Shown: positions 39,311-50,768, counted from the stretch's first letter. The stretch is 64,000 bases of DNA from Diacronema lutheri (GCA_019448385.1 JAGTXO010000004.1:1488001-1552000), one strand, 5' to 3'. Numbers and translations: made by a program. Notes: generated by a model not told the origin, from the letters alone.

Positions 39311-41104
39311 ATGGCCGCCGTGCGCTCGGCGGAGAAGGACCGCGTGTCCACGTGCGCGTTCGCCGACCGCGTCGCGGCGTGCGTGCTCGCGGCCTACCGC
39401 CTTCACGGCGCGGCGTACGATGCCGAGCGCCGCAGCGCCGGCCGCCAGACCGTCGTCGCCGGCATTTGCGCGCTCGACTCAAGCGTCGTTCCGCCTGCGC
39501 TCGCGTGCGTCTCGTGGGGCTGCGGGACCAAGTTCATGCGGCGCGAGCTGGTCGACGCCGACGAGCCGGGCACTCGTGTACGCGACAGCCACGCCGAGGT
39601 GCTCGCTCGCCGCGCGCTGCTGCACGCGCTATACGCCGAGCTCGACGAGGCGACGGGCACGCCCGCGCCGCCAGCCGACGACCAAGCGCAGCACGCGCGC
39701 ACGGCGCCGGTCGACACAGGCGCGGAGGAGGGCGCACCGCCGGCTGAGGCGCTAGCGTCGCAGCGCGTGCATTTGCTCGAGCGCATCGAGCCCGCGCCCG
39801 ACGGCAACGCGCCCACGTGGCGGCTACGCGCCGGAGTGACTCTCCATTTCTACTCATCGAGCCAGCCGTGCGGCAACGCGTCCATTAAGCGCTGGGCCAA
39901 GGGGCGGGCCGAGGTGAGGCACGCGCAACTTAGCGAGCTTGAGTGGCCGGCCGAGCTCGCGAGCCACGCGCGCCAGCACTGGGCGCAGCAGCGCGAGGGG
40001 CAGGTCGCGCGCCTTGTCAAGAAGGAGGACGAGGGGCGTGCGGAAGCTGCACACGTACAGGCGGACAGCGGAGACGAGCAGACGGAGGCGGGGCTGGCAG
40101 CCGGCGCGCCGCGAGGCGCGCGCGCGTCGGGCGAGGCGGCCGCCATGGCGCGCGAGGCGGACGCCGGTGCGAACGGCGGCGCCGCCGGCGCGAGCTCACG
40201 CATGGGTGCGCCGGACCGTGCGCACGCAGGCGCAGCCGGAGGGCGCGACAGCTCGCGCGAGGAGGCACGCGGCACGCCGGCGGTGCGGCCGAACGGCTCC
40301 GGCGACGCACTCGGCGACGGCGGCGCGGCGTCGGACCGGCCACAGCTGCCGAATACACGTCTGCGTGCGCCGCCGCAGCCCTCGCACCCACCGGGCACCG
40401 CGCCAGCAGGATCGGGCGTTGGGCGCACGCACACGTGCAGCGACAAGATGTGCCGCTGGCAGTGCCTCGGGCTGCAGGGCGGCCTGCTCGCGCACCTCAT
40501 CCCCGCGCCGCTCGCCGTGCGTACCGTCACCGTCGGGCGCAAGTTCCACCGGCTCTGCCTCGAGCGCGCGATCTGCTGCCGCGCGCAGGATTTCGAGACG
40601 CTCGCTGATGCGCCCCCGGCGAGCAAGCGCGCGCGGCGCGGGCGTGCGCGGCTCCTGCCGCCTGTCGGGTACCGCGTGCATCACGCCGCCGTGCTGTGCA
40701 CCTCGACCAAGCTCGACCCGAACACGCCGATCTCGACCGTCGCGGCGGGCGCGCAGCACGCCTCCTTCTCCGATCCGCGCGCGCTCTGGTGGGCGGCCGG
40801 CGAGCGCGGCTGCGAGGTGCTCGACGGCGAGACGGGCCTGCCTTTTGCGCAGCGTGACGCATCGCCGGGAGGCGCCGCCATCTCGCGCATCTCTTCGCGC
40901 GCCCTGTACAGCCGCTTCGCCGCGCTGTGCACGCGGTCCGGCCGCGCTGAGCTTGTCGCCGACCGCGGCGCGCCTCCGTGGCGGGCAAAGCAGGCGTGCG
41001 CGGCATACGCGCAGGCTCGCGAGGCTCTGCTCACGGACAGCTGCCACCTCGGCGGCTGGCAAGTCAAGCCGTGGTGCGCGCCGGCCGGGAGCGCGGAACG
41101 ATGA
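39311..41104 (+). CDS. ADAT1: tRNA-specific adenosine deaminase 1 (ADAT1/Tad1)
   Basis: A single exon of 597 residues with the A-to-I editase domain. GCGTKFMRREL is followed by DSHAEVLARRALL (zinc-binding His and catalytic Glu). SSQPCGNASIKRW (zinc Cys) follows, then after a 150-residue low-complexity insertion CSDKMCRWQCLGLQGGLLAHL (second zinc Cys) and YRVHHAAVLCTSTKLDP. ADAT1 deaminates adenosine 37 in tRNA-Ala. No dsRNA-binding domain precedes it, favouring ADAT1 over ADAR. The Ala/Gly/Arg insertion (about 255-375) is unusual. Confidence 0.9.
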   Translation: MAAVRSAEKDRVSTCAFADRVAACVLAAYRLHGAAYDAERRSAGRQTVVAGICALDSSVVPPALACVSWGCGTKFMRRELVDADEPGTRVRDSHAEVLARRALLHALYAELDEATGTPAPPADDQAQHARTAPVDTGAEEGAPPAEALASQRVHLLERIEPAPDGNAPTWRLRAGVTLHFYSSSQPCGNASIKRWAKGRAEVRHAQLSELEWPAELASHARQHWAQQREGQVARLVKKEDEGRAEAAHVQADSGDEQTEAGLAAGAPRGARASGEAAAMAREADAGANGGAAGASSRMGAPDRAHAGAAGGRDSSREEARGTPAVRPNGSGDALGDGGAASDRPQLPNTRLRAPPQPSHPPGTAPAGSGVGRTHTCSDKMCRWQCLGLQGGLLAHLIPAPLAVRTVTVGRKFHRLCLERAICCRAQDFETLADAPPASKRARRGRARLLPPVGYRVHHAAVLCTSTKLDPNTPISTVAAGAQHASFSDPRALWWAAGERGCEVLDGETGLPFAQRDASPGGAAISRISSRALYSRFAALCTRSGRAELVADRGAPPWRAKQACAAYAQAREALLTDSCHLGGWQVKPWCAPAGSAER

Positions 41105-41361
41105 GAATTGAGAGAAGAATTTGGGCGCGCGCGCAGGGCGCCGAGCCGCCGGCCTGCCAAACAGGGCCACGCTTGCTCGCACGCCCTACGCGTTGGCCCG
41201 GCCGCGGGCGCACATCGGTGTGAGCGAGCGCGGCGTCAGCTCGAGACTGGACTGGACCGGTCCAGCAGCGCGTCCATGATTTTGATTTTTTTTTGGGGGG
41301 GTCCTTTCGGGGCAACTTTGGCAGCTGCAGCGCAGCGTCCGCCGCTGCGACTCCCTCAGAC

Positions 41362-44300
41362 ATGACCCCCCTCTCGGCCGTCCTCGCCGAGTTCGTGCTG
41401 CCCAAGCCGCTGCCCACGCGCTTCGAAGCGCACCTGCACGCCTCGCCGGTTTCGTCGCCGGCCGCCAGATTCTTGCGCGAGCTTGCGCGCGCGCGCCAGG
41501 CCGTCGCCGACGCGCTCGGCTCGCCTGCGCCCGCGCCGCAGATCGACGCGCTGGACGCGTACGTGCCGCTGCTCGCGCTGCTGCGCGGCGTGGAGCAGGC
41601 GCCATCGGGGCTCCTCGACGGCGCGACGCTCCCGCGCTTCCAGTGGACCTCCGCCCTCGGCAGCGCGGGCGACGTTTTGAGCGGCGGCTCCGACTTTGAG
41701 CTCGCGCTCGCGCTCCTCGCGCGCGCGCTCGCACACGCAAACCTGGCCGCGGTGACGGTCGCGGGCGCGACGGCGGCGGACGCAGGCACGGCGGCCAACG
41801 AGGCGGCCAAGGCGCTGCGCAACGCCGCCGGCTCGCTCGAGCTCGCGCGCGACTTTGTCGGCGCAGCGGGCGGCCCGGCGATCGTCGCGCCCGCCTCCGC
41901 GCCCGAGCTGTCGCCGCGGCTCCTCGAGGCGCTCGGCCAGCTGTGCGTCGCGCTGGCGGGCGAGTGCGCGGCTACTAAGGGCGAGCACGCGGGCACGGGC
42001 GCCAAGCCACTCGCCATGCTCCGGCAGGACACGCGCTCGCGCGCCGCCGTAGCGGCTGCGTCGCTCAGCAACGTCGGCGCGCTGCGCGCAGGTCTGGTGC
42101 AGTACGCTCGGCTCGTTGCGGCGCACGCGTGGCTCGCGCAGCTCGAGAGCCTCGGCGCGACGGCGCACGCCGAGGCGCACCACGCGGACGCGCTCGGCTA
42201 CGCCGCCGCCGCCGTGCGCGCTTCCGCCGCGCTGCCCAACCTCGAGGCCGCGCTCGCGGGCCGCACGGCGGCGCCCTCGCTCTCCGCACGCGGCGTGCGT
42301 CGCGCGCTTGAGCTGCGCGCGCTGCTCGAGCGCGGCGCGGCGGCGGCGCGCGCGCGCGACGCGGCGTGGCGCGAGGAGAATGACCGCCTCTACTTTGAGC
42401 GGCCTACCGAGCCCGCCAAGCTGCCCTACCCTCCGCCAAAATGCGTGACGCCGGCCGCGCGCCCTTGGGATGCGCGCACCCTGCACGACTTGGCCGCGCG
42501 CGCGCCCGCGCTGCCTGGACTCGACTTCCTCGCGGGGCTCGCGCCTGCCGAGCTTGCGCTGCGCCCGCCGCCGCCGCCCGCGCACGATGCGCCCGCCGCC
42601 GCGCCCGCCGCCGCGGCCGCGGCCGTACTGGGGGCCGGCGGCGGTGAAGGCGACGGGCTGCTCGCCACCGTCGAGGCAGCGCCGTCCGTGCTCCGCTTCA
42701 AGAACCTCAATTGGGCGGCCATGTCGGGTGGTGGCACGTGGCGGTGCGCACGCGCGCGCGCGCCGCCGCCGCCGTTCGCCGCCGCCGGGCGCGCGGCGCG
42801 TTCTCACGCGGGGTCGCGCCGCACGTGACGCGCTCGCATCCCCCGCGCGGCGCCACGCGCGCCGCAGGCCGCTGCACGTTGGTTTCTTGTCAAAGCAGGG
42901 CGCGCGCTCGGGCGGCCTGTTTGCTAGCCTCTCGTGGCAGGAGCGCCTCTTCGTGCTATGTGACGATGGCGTCTTGCGTTACTATCGCATTTTGTCGCCG
43001 ACCGAGGCAGCTCCAGAAGAGCGTGGTTCGATCGAGCTCGCGTCCGTGGCGACCATCCAAGGGAGCGGCGGCAGGCGGATCTTGCTGCACCCGGATATGA
43101 CGCTCGCCGCGCACGCCGCCGCACACGCCGCCGCGCCGCCGCCGCCGCCGCGCGCCGGCCGCCGCGCCGGCGCCACGCCGCGTGGTGATCCCGCGCGCCG
43201 GCTGTACGTGCTCGAGGCGCAGCGCGACTTTGCCGTTTGGATCAAGATGCTCACGCACGCGCACGGCACGGTGCGCGCGGCGGCGGCGCGCGCAGCGGCC
43301 GCTGCGGCGCAGGCGCCGGTCGCCGCTGCCGCCGTCACCGCTGTGGGCGCTGTGGGCGGCGCGGCGGGCGGCGCGGCTGGCGGCGCGGCGGGCGGCGCGG
43401 CGGCGGGCGGCGCGGCGGCGGGCGGCGGCGGAGGAGCCGGCGGCGCCGCGCCGCTGGCAGCGGGTGGCGCGGACGGCGGCGGCGAGAGCGGCGGCGAGAG
43501 CGACGACTACGACGAGGAGGACGCCGCTCAGCACGGCGCCGACGACGGTGCAGCTCGCGATGGCAGCGGGGGTGCGCCAACCGCCTGGGAGTGCGAAACG
43601 TGCACCTTTGTGAACAGGCGGCGCTCGAACACGTGCGCGCTCTGCCACGCCGTGCAGCGCAACTATCCGGACATAGATGGCGACGAGGGCGGCGCCAGCC
43701 AACGTGGCGCCGCTCGGCTCGTCGTCTTCCGGTGCGGCCCTGGCGATCAGCGCCGAGTCCGAGCCTGCGGAATATTGCTGCCCAATCTCCCTCGAGCTGA
43801 TGCGCGACCCGGTGCTGCTCGTCGAGTCGGCGCAGACGTTCGAGCGAGCGGCCATCGCGGAGTGGTTGACGAAGCACGACATCTGCCCAACGACCAACAT
43901 GCCTTTGCGCTCAAAGATTCTCGTGCCAAACTACGCGCTCAAGGCGGTCATCGAGGCGAGAACGCGCGCGCGCGCCAACGGCGACTCGCCAAGCTCCGCA
44001 CACGCGCCAAGCAGCTCGGCCACGTGGCCGCCCGTGCGCCCGCCACAGCCGAGCACGCCGCCGCCCACGTTTGGCGCCGCGACGCAGGCCACGCCGCCGC
44101 AGCCCGCGCAGCGGCCGACCGTACCGCCGCCCGAGCCGTCGCCCGTCGACCGTCTCTTGGAGATGGGCTTTTCTCGCGCCGAAGCGCGGGCGGCGCTCGA
44201 CGGCGCCGATGGCAATCTGGAGGCGGCCGCCAACGAGCTGATGATGACGCACGTGGGCGGGGCGGGTGGCGGCGAAGCCGCGCACTCGCCCGCCGCGGGG

Positions 44301-44792
44301 GCCGCCGCGGTGCCCGTCGCGCAGGCGACGGTTGCGCCGGCGGTTGCGCCGACGGTTGGCGGCGTGCCGCCGCTGCCGGCCGGCTGGGAGGCGCGAATTG
44401 CGCCCGGCGGTCGCGTCTATTACGTCGATCACGCCACGCAGAGCACACACTGGGAGCCGCCGCGGCGGCCGCCCGTCGCCGTCGCGACCGCCACGCCGGC
44501 CCGCCTGTCCGCCGCCGCGCCCGCCTTTGACGCGGGTGTCGCACACTTGGTGGCCCTCGGCTTCTCGCACGAGCAGAGCGAGCAGGCGCTCGCGCGCGCG
44601 CACGGCGACGTCGAGGCCGCAGCCGAGGCGCTCATCGGCGGCGCCGGAGGCTCGTCCATTGGCGGTGCGGGCCACACGTCTGCTAGCGTGCGCTTACCGG
44701 ACGGTTGGGAGATGCGGCGCATGCCGGACGGAACAGCGTACTTTGTCGACCACAACACGCGCACGACGCATTGGGAGATGCCGCGCGCGTGA
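41362..44792 (+). CDS. BRO1-PH-RanBP2 zinc finger-U-box-UBA-WW-UBA-WW protein
   Basis: Exon 1 (41362-42743) encodes a BRO1 domain: helical [33 protein letters not shown], then [20 protein letters not shown]. Across CG|GTGCGC ... CGCAG|G exon 2 (from 42868) starts a PH domain ([14 protein letters not shown] ... VLRYYRI). A Gly/Ala linker leads to a RanBP2-type finger ([10 protein letters not shown] ... CALC). A U-box follows ([29 protein letters not shown]), then UBA ([17 protein letters not shown]), WW ([20 protein letters not shown]), UBA ([15 protein letters not shown]) and WW ([10 protein letters not shown]). The U-box part is in another frame; the switch falls at 43670-43760, where only 19-25-nt introns would fit. 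A base error or a separate gene starting at 43677 are alternatives. Predicted role: E3 ubiquitin ligase linked to ESCRT/membranes. Confidence 0.65.
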
Positions 44793-44963
44793 GAGGGGCA
44801 GCAGCCGGTGCCAATGTGGTGAGGTCCTGACAGGCGCTGTGCGCGCTGTGTGCCGGTGAGGGCCCATATTCCGCCAGGCGTCGGGCACCCCCTTGTCGGT
44901 CACTTCAAACACGCAGCGCCCCGACCTTTGGCGCGCGCTCCATCCGGAGCGCCGTGTCTTCCC

Positions 44964-47586
44964 TCACAGCTTGGACTTTTCGGGCAGCGCGCTCGTGCGC
45001 GCGTACATGCCCTCAATCTGCGGCATGTAGTGGTCGCGCAGCGCCTGCCGCTTGAGCTTGAAGGTGGGCGTGAGCAGACCCGACTCAGGCGTCCACGGCT
45101 CGTGCTCCAGATGGACAGCCTTTGCGCGCTCGAAGCCGCTCAGCTTGGCGCTGTCCCCCGCCGCCTTCATCTGCGCGAGCACCGCCGCGTTCAGCTGCTC
45201 GCTCGCGCACAGCTCGTGCAGCGCGCCGCGCGCGCCCGTCTCCGCCGTCCAGCGCGACACCACATCCGGGTCGACGAGCGCGACGGCGACAAGGTGCGCC
45301 TTGAGCGAGTCGCCGTACACAAAGGTGGAGATGAGCAGCGGACAGCCATTGTACGCACTCTCCACCTTCTCGACGGCAACGTACTCCCCTTGCGCCTGAG
45401 CGGCGCGTGCGCCCCGCGTGGCGCGGCGGGTGGGCGCGGCGCGGCGCGCGCGTGGGCGGCAGCGTGCGCGCGCGCGGCGCGCGGCGCGCGGCGCGCGGCG
45501 CGCGGCGCGCACGAGCTTGAAGATGTTCTTCTTGCGGTCGATGATTGCAATGCACCCGCTCTCGGTCAGCCGCCCGACGTCTCCCGTGTGCAGCCAGCCA
45601 TCATTGTCAATGGCCTCCTTGGTCTTGTCGGCCATCCTGAAATAGCCCGAGAAGATCGCCGGGCCGCGCAGGCAGATCTCGCCGCGCGGGAACGGCCGGT
45701 CTGTCGAGAGGTAGCTCATCTCGGGGATGTCCTGCGAGAGCGCGCGCGCGGGGCGCCGGGCCGGGCCGTGGCGCGCGCGCGCCGCGGTGAGAGCGCGCCA
45801 CGGCATTGCGCGCGCCGGCGCTGGCGGCCTTGCCCGGCCGCACAATGCGCGCGCACCTGCAGCTTCAACTCGACGGCGGGCACGGGCGGGCCAACGTGTC
45901 CGTCCGAGAAATCGGCCTGGTCGACGAGCGTGCCGGCGGCGCAGCTCTCCGTTTGCCCAAAGCCCTCGATGAGCGGGCAACCGAAGACCACTTGCGTGAA
46001 GGCCTTGACGCTCGACGTGATGGGCGCGGCGCCCGTCACCATCAGCCGGCAGCGGTCGAGGCCGAGCTGCGCGCGCACCTTGCGGAAGACGAGCCGGTCC
46101 CACAGCGCGTGCGCCCGCTCGCCCGTGTCCGCCAGCGCGGCAAGCTTCGCGCCGAGAGCGCGCTCGAAGAGCGCCCTCGCGATACCACCTTTGGCGACCA
46201 CGCCCGACATGATCTTGTCGTGGATGCGCGAGTAGAGGCGCGGTACCGAGATGAAGAGGGTTGGGCGGAGCGCCACAATGTCGTCCACGAGCTTGAGCGT
46301 GTCGCCCTGCCGCCGGCCGGCGAAGCGGCGAAGCGGCGCGGGGCGCGCGGCGCGCGGCGCGTCGGATGGCCACGGCCGCGGCCGCGAGGCTGCGCGAGAG
46401 GCGCGCGCTCGCGCTGGCCGGCGCGGCTCGGCGCGCGCCAGGCCGCATGGCTGCTTTGAATCTGCGGCGGGTGCCACCACCCGCAGCATGGCTGGTGGTC
46501 CGGCGAGCTGGGCGCACACGCGCGCCGCGGCCGCACGCCCCACCTACGGCGCACATCGTGCCGTCGCGCGCCACGTGCGCCGACGTGCGCGCGCGCAAGG
46601 CTCGCGGCCAGGCGTGGCGCGTGGCGTCGCGCGCCGCGCGGCGTGGCGGCGCGTGCCTGCGAGAAGCCGATCGCCGCGCCGATGGCGAGGTTGCCGGCGA
46701 GGACGGCGGTCTCAAAGATGTGCGCGAGCGGGAGGTAGGAGAGGTACCAGTCGTGTTCGCCGCTCGCCGGCTCGCCGAGCCCGACGAGCTGCGCCGACGC
46801 GACGCTCGCGAGGATCTGGCGGTGCGTCAGCATGGCGCCCTTGGGCTCGCCCGTCGTGCCGGACGTGTAGCACAGAAGCGCGAGGGAGTCGGGCGAGGGC
46901 TTGCGCGGGAGGAGCGTGTCGACGGGGGCGCCGCTCGCGCGCGCGAGCCCCGCCGCGCCGCGCGCCTCTACCTCGGCGAACGTGTGCAGCGCGACGCCGG
47001 CGGCGGCCGCGTCGGTGCGCTGCTGCGCGGACGGCGCGCCGATCACGATCGCCGTCCGGAGCGGCCCACCGGCTCGCGCGCCGACGGCGAGGACAGTGGC
47101 GAGGCCGGTGGGGTAGCAGATGATCGCGCTCGCTCCCGTCTGCGCCGCGATGAAGCGCACCGTGTCTGGCCCGAGCGTGTCGTACATGGGCACGACGACG
47201 ATGCCGAGCCGGTAGCACGCGAGCGCGCCCACGACCCACTCGGCCGAGTTGCGCGCGAAGAAGCCGAGGGCGCGGAGCGTGTCCGCAGAGCTCGCCGGCG
47301 GGACGAGTTGCATGCTCTGCAGCCCGAGCGCGAAGTGCGCGATGCGCTCGGCCACCTGCGCGTACGAGTGCCACTGGAAGGCGCCGACCGAGCCGTCCGT
47401 GCGGAAGCGCGTGCCGAAGCACGGCGAGTCGGGGCCCACCCGCGCGAGGCCGAGGGTAAAGACGTCCGAAATGATCGACGCGCCATCGAGCCCGTCGACC
47501 AACCGCGCCTCGTACCCCGCGCGCCGCAGCACCGGCCCGTCGCCCGGCTGACTCCCGACGATCGACGAGTACCCGAGGGTCAACAT
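44964..47586 (-). CDS. Long-chain acyl-CoA synthetase, peroxisomal type
   Basis: Exons 47586-46657, 46306-45857, 45731-45513 and 45395-44964 give 676 residues. The ANL superfamily motifs are present: [19 protein letters not shown] (P-loop), [48 protein letters not shown] and [20 protein letters not shown]. It activates fatty acids to acyl-AMP, then acyl-CoA. The protein ends EKSKL, so its last three residues are SKL, the canonical PTS1 signal, placing it in peroxisomes like plant LACS6/7. Intron 1 uses a GC donor (CAG|GCACGC). The start at ATG 47586 is 122 bp from the divergent gene. No membrane anchor is seen. Confidence 0.92.
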
Positions 47587-47708
47587 GGCCGCCACAGACC
47601 GCCCGCGGTTTTAAAACGGCGAGGTAAACATAGAACGCTCTTTCGTTCTGCTCGCAGCAACGCGCCAAGCCACATCCAGCCCCTCCAGCGCGGCGGCTTC
47701 TTCCGGGG

Positions 47709-50288
47709 ATGCCGCCCAAGCGCGGCGTGACGGCGGACGCGGCGAGCCGCGCGCTGAGCAAGCCGGTGGTGGCCGACGCGTCCTTCACGCTCGACGACGT
47801 GCTCTCCGTCCAGCCACGCAGCCAGGAGGGCCCCAACCGGAGCGACACGGGCTACGTCGCGCAGCTCGAGCTGTGTACGCGCTCGCTCGCCGCCTTCCCC
47901 GCGCAGGCTTGCGTGTGCCCCGAGGTGCCGCTCACGCAGGCGGGGCCGGCACGCAGCGCGCGCTTCTATGCTTTCTTCCACGACGCGAGTTGGTCGCCCG
48001 GCGACGCGCCGCTCGTCGGCGCCGGCGGCGCGCCGAGTGCGGCGCGCCGCGCGGCGGCTGGCGCGCACGCGGCGGGCAAGCACGACCGGCTCGCATGGGC
48101 GCGCACGCTAGACGCGCAGGCGATCATGCTGCTGCAGGTTGCGTGCGTTCCCGCCTCGCTCGCAGACCTCGCACCGCCCGCCCTCGCGCCAATCGACGTG
48201 GCACCGCTCTTCGGCGCTGACGGCGAGCCGACCGAGCCACCAACCGGCGCGCTCGCGCCTGCGCCGACCGGCGCGGCCAACGGCGCGGTGAGCGCAGCCG
48301 GTGGGCGGCCGCGCAAGCACGCGCACAACAAGGCGCGCGTCGTCTTCGCCACGCGCACCCGCCTCGACGACGACGCGCAGATGCCCAAGTTTTGCGAGAC
48401 ATATCGCGGCCGCTTTGCTAAGCACAAGGACGTGCTCCTCCGCGCGGGCGCCGGCCCGTCGCGCAAGGGGACGCCGCGACTGCTCGACGGCTCGCGCGCG
48501 CACGACCACCTCGTGCGGCTCAACCGCAAGGCCATCGCGTCGCACCAGGGCCACAAGATCGCGACGATGGGCGCGAGCGCCGGCGGCGCGGGTGCCGCCG
48601 CAAAGTACGCGCTCGACAAGCCTATCTGGTCGGCGAAGCAGATGTCCAAATGGGAGGGCAAGTGGCCGATGCTGCCGGACATGAAGCTGCACAACGCCAC
48701 CTTGAGCGCCGACGACGATCCTGCCTACGGCGGGCGCGTCGACCGCGCGCCCGAGCGCGCAGTTTTCGCGCCCACTGGCGCCGGCGCGGCCGCCGGCGCG
48801 GCCGCGGGCGTGGCCGCCGGCGCGGCCGCCGGCGTGGGCGCTGGCGCGGCCGCTGGAACGGTATCTCTCGCTGATCGCGTGGGCGGCGGCGGCGGCGGTG
48901 GCGGCAGTAGCATTGCGCCGAGCGGCGAGCCGAGCAGCCGCCGCGCGGACGCGTTCGCCGCCGACAGGCGTGCGCCCGAGCTGAGCTGCGGCGCGCGCTG
49001 GGTGCATCCCGCGATGCAGGGCGCGTGCGGTGGCGGCGGCGGTGGCGGCGGCGGCTGTGTCGGCGGCGCGTTGGGCGGCACGCCTTTCGTGGCGGCGCAC
49101 GGCGGCGGCGGGCCGTCGGGCGCTGCCGCGCCGTGGCTCGCTCCGCGCGCCGACAATGGGCCGCCGGGCGGCGGGATGGGCGGCGGGAGCATCGGCGGGA
49201 GCATCGGCGGGCGGATGGGCGGCGGGGGCATGGGCGGCGGGATCGGCGGTGGGATGCAGAGCGGCTCGTTCTCAATCCGGCCGCACCCGCAGCAGCTGCC
49301 GCACGAGCAGCGGCCAAACGTGGGATCGACCGGCGTGTACGCGCCGCACGATGGGGTCGCACCGGGCTGGCAGCGCGCTGGCGCGCCCGGCAGCTGCTTG
49401 TGCGGCGGCGGCAGCTGCAGCGCCGGCGGCGGCGGCGGTGGCGGCGGCGGTAGTGGTAGCTGCAGCGGCAACGGCTGCTGCAGCGGCAACGGCTGCTGCG
49501 GCGGCCGTGGCGGCGGCGGCGCATCGGCCGCCGCGCCACCGCTCACGTGGCGCTGGCCATCCGCCGCAGAGCTCGCGGCGGCGGCGGCAGCGGGCTCCTC
49601 GCGCGCAGCGATGAAGGGCTCGGCGAGCGTGGTGCACGGGCTCGCGCCGAGCGCGCAGACGGCGGCGCACACCGGTGGCTGCTGCGCGTATGCGCACAGT
49701 AATGCTCACCGCGCATCATCAGCTGCGGCGGCGTCGTCAGCGCCGGTGCGCGGCGGCAGCAACGGCGGCGCAGGCCTTGGCGTGCCGCCGCGCGCTGTGC
49801 CGCGCGGCGCCGAGCCCTGCGGCGCGCAGCATGACGGTGGCACGCCGTCCAACGGCTCGGCGCGCAATGGCGTCGTGCTCGGCGCGCGCGGCCCGGCGCC
49901 GACCGACAGCACGCACAACTCGCCGTCCGTGCACCCCAGCTTCGCGCCGCACGGCGCTCAGCCGCAGCCGATCCGCGCAGGTGAGTACGCCTGCACGAAC
50001 GCAGCCGCGCCGCCGGGCGGGCTCCCGCTCGCCGCCCGCGGGCTCCCGCTCGCCGCCGGCGCGCAGCTGCACGCGCAGGGCGTGCCCGTCTGCACGCCCG
50101 GCGCGCTGCCCGCGCATATGCCCGGCACGCTTGGTGCCACGCTCGCAAACTTTGCGGCGAGCGTGAAGGCGGCGCGCGGCCTCAAGCGCGACGCGAGCTG
50201 CCTTGGCATGGCGCACGCGGAGGGGCGGCTGCCGCCGCGCACTTTTGCGGCCGCACAGGCAGACGTGCGCGCCCAGCAGCAGCCATAG
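47709..50288 (+). CDS. Hypothetical protein with Gly-rich low-complexity C-terminus
   Basis: A single exon of 859 residues. The N-terminal 350 residues look folded: VADASFTLDDVLSVQPRS, YVAQLELCTRSLAAF, RFYAFFHDASWSPGD, ARVVFATRTRLDDDAQMPKF, CETYRGRFAKHKDVLL and SKWEGKWPMLPDMKLHN. The rest is Gly/Ala/Ser/Cys-rich with in-frame repeats (AGAAAGVAAG; SIGGSIGGRMGG; CCSGNGCC). No family is recognised. The low-complexity part could be condensate-forming or a structural secreted-like repeat, but there is no signal peptide. Divergent from the peroxisomal acyl-CoA synthetase. Confidence 0.6.
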   Translation: MPPKRGVTADAASRALSKPVVADASFTLDDVLSVQPRSQEGPNRSDTGYVAQLELCTRSLAAFPAQACVCPEVPLTQAGPARSARFYAFFHDASWSPGDAPLVGAGGAPSAARRAAAGAHAAGKHDRLAWARTLDAQAIMLLQVACVPASLADLAPPALAPIDVAPLFGADGEPTEPPTGALAPAPTGAANGAVSAAGGRPRKHAHNKARVVFATRTRLDDDAQMPKFCETYRGRFAKHKDVLLRAGAGPSRKGTPRLLDGSRAHDHLVRLNRKAIASHQGHKIATMGASAGGAGAAAKYALDKPIWSAKQMSKWEGKWPMLPDMKLHNATLSADDDPAYGGRVDRAPERAVFAPTGAGAAAGAAAGVAAGAAAGVGAGAAAGTVSLADRVGGGGGGGGSSIAPSGEPSSRRADAFAADRRAPELSCGARWVHPAMQGACGGGGGGGGGCVGGALGGTPFVAAHGGGGPSGAAAPWLAPRADNGPPGGGMGGGSIGGSIGGRMGGGGMGGGIGGGMQSGSFSIRPHPQQLPHEQRPNVGSTGVYAPHDGVAPGWQRAGAPGSCLCGGGSCSAGGGGGGGGGSGSCSGNGCCSGNGCCGGRGGGGASAAAPPLTWRWPSAAELAAAAAAGSSRAAMKGSASVVHGLAPSAQTAAHTGGCCAYAHSNAHRASSAAAASSAPVRGGSNGGAGLGVPPRAVPRGAEPCGAQHDGGTPSNGSARNGVVLGARGPAPTDSTHNSPSVHPSFAPHGAQPQPIRAGEYACTNAAAPPGGLPLAARGLPLAAGAQLHAQGVPVCTPGALPAHMPGTLGATLANFAASVKAARGLKRDASCLGMAHAEGRLPPRTFAAAQADVRAQQQP

Positions 50289-50768
50289 GGCGGCGCGCGC
50301 CACGAGCGCGCAGCGTGCGGCCGCTCCGCAGGCCGCCGCCGTGTGCGCACGGTAGCCGGCGCACGGCGGACGACGACGCGCCAACCAGGCTTGCTCGGTC
50401 CCTAGCCATTGTGAAAGTGGAAGGCGCACAATGGTGTTGTCATTGTCCAGCGTGATTCAGCGTGAACCGTCGTGGCGTTGCTCGCTCTGCCCTTGGCATT
50501 GCGAGGCGCGCGGTGTTGTTTTCGGCATCACATCCAAGCCGTGGTTCCGGCTTGGGCGCGACCGCGCGAGCCAATGCGCCAGCAGCACCACAGCTGTTCA
50601 ATGGACAGCTTTTGCCCAAAAAGGGTTTTTCCCAAAGCAACGACGAACGCTTTTTGGAAAAATTGGGGAAAAAGGGGGAAGCGTTCATCGTTGCTTGGAG
50701 AAAAGGCCAAAAAGGCTCCCCAGACCCGGCATCCGCCACGGACGAAGGAGCCCAACCACGAGTGCCGA
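50289..50768. other. Leader region of the second acyl-CoA synthetase with an imperfect hairpin
   Basis: The segment 50605-50720 is unusually A/T-rich with runs of A, T and G. Arms at 50632-50653 and 50678-50698 are inverted with a loop of about 24 nt. No other gene was recognised. Confidence 0.5.
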
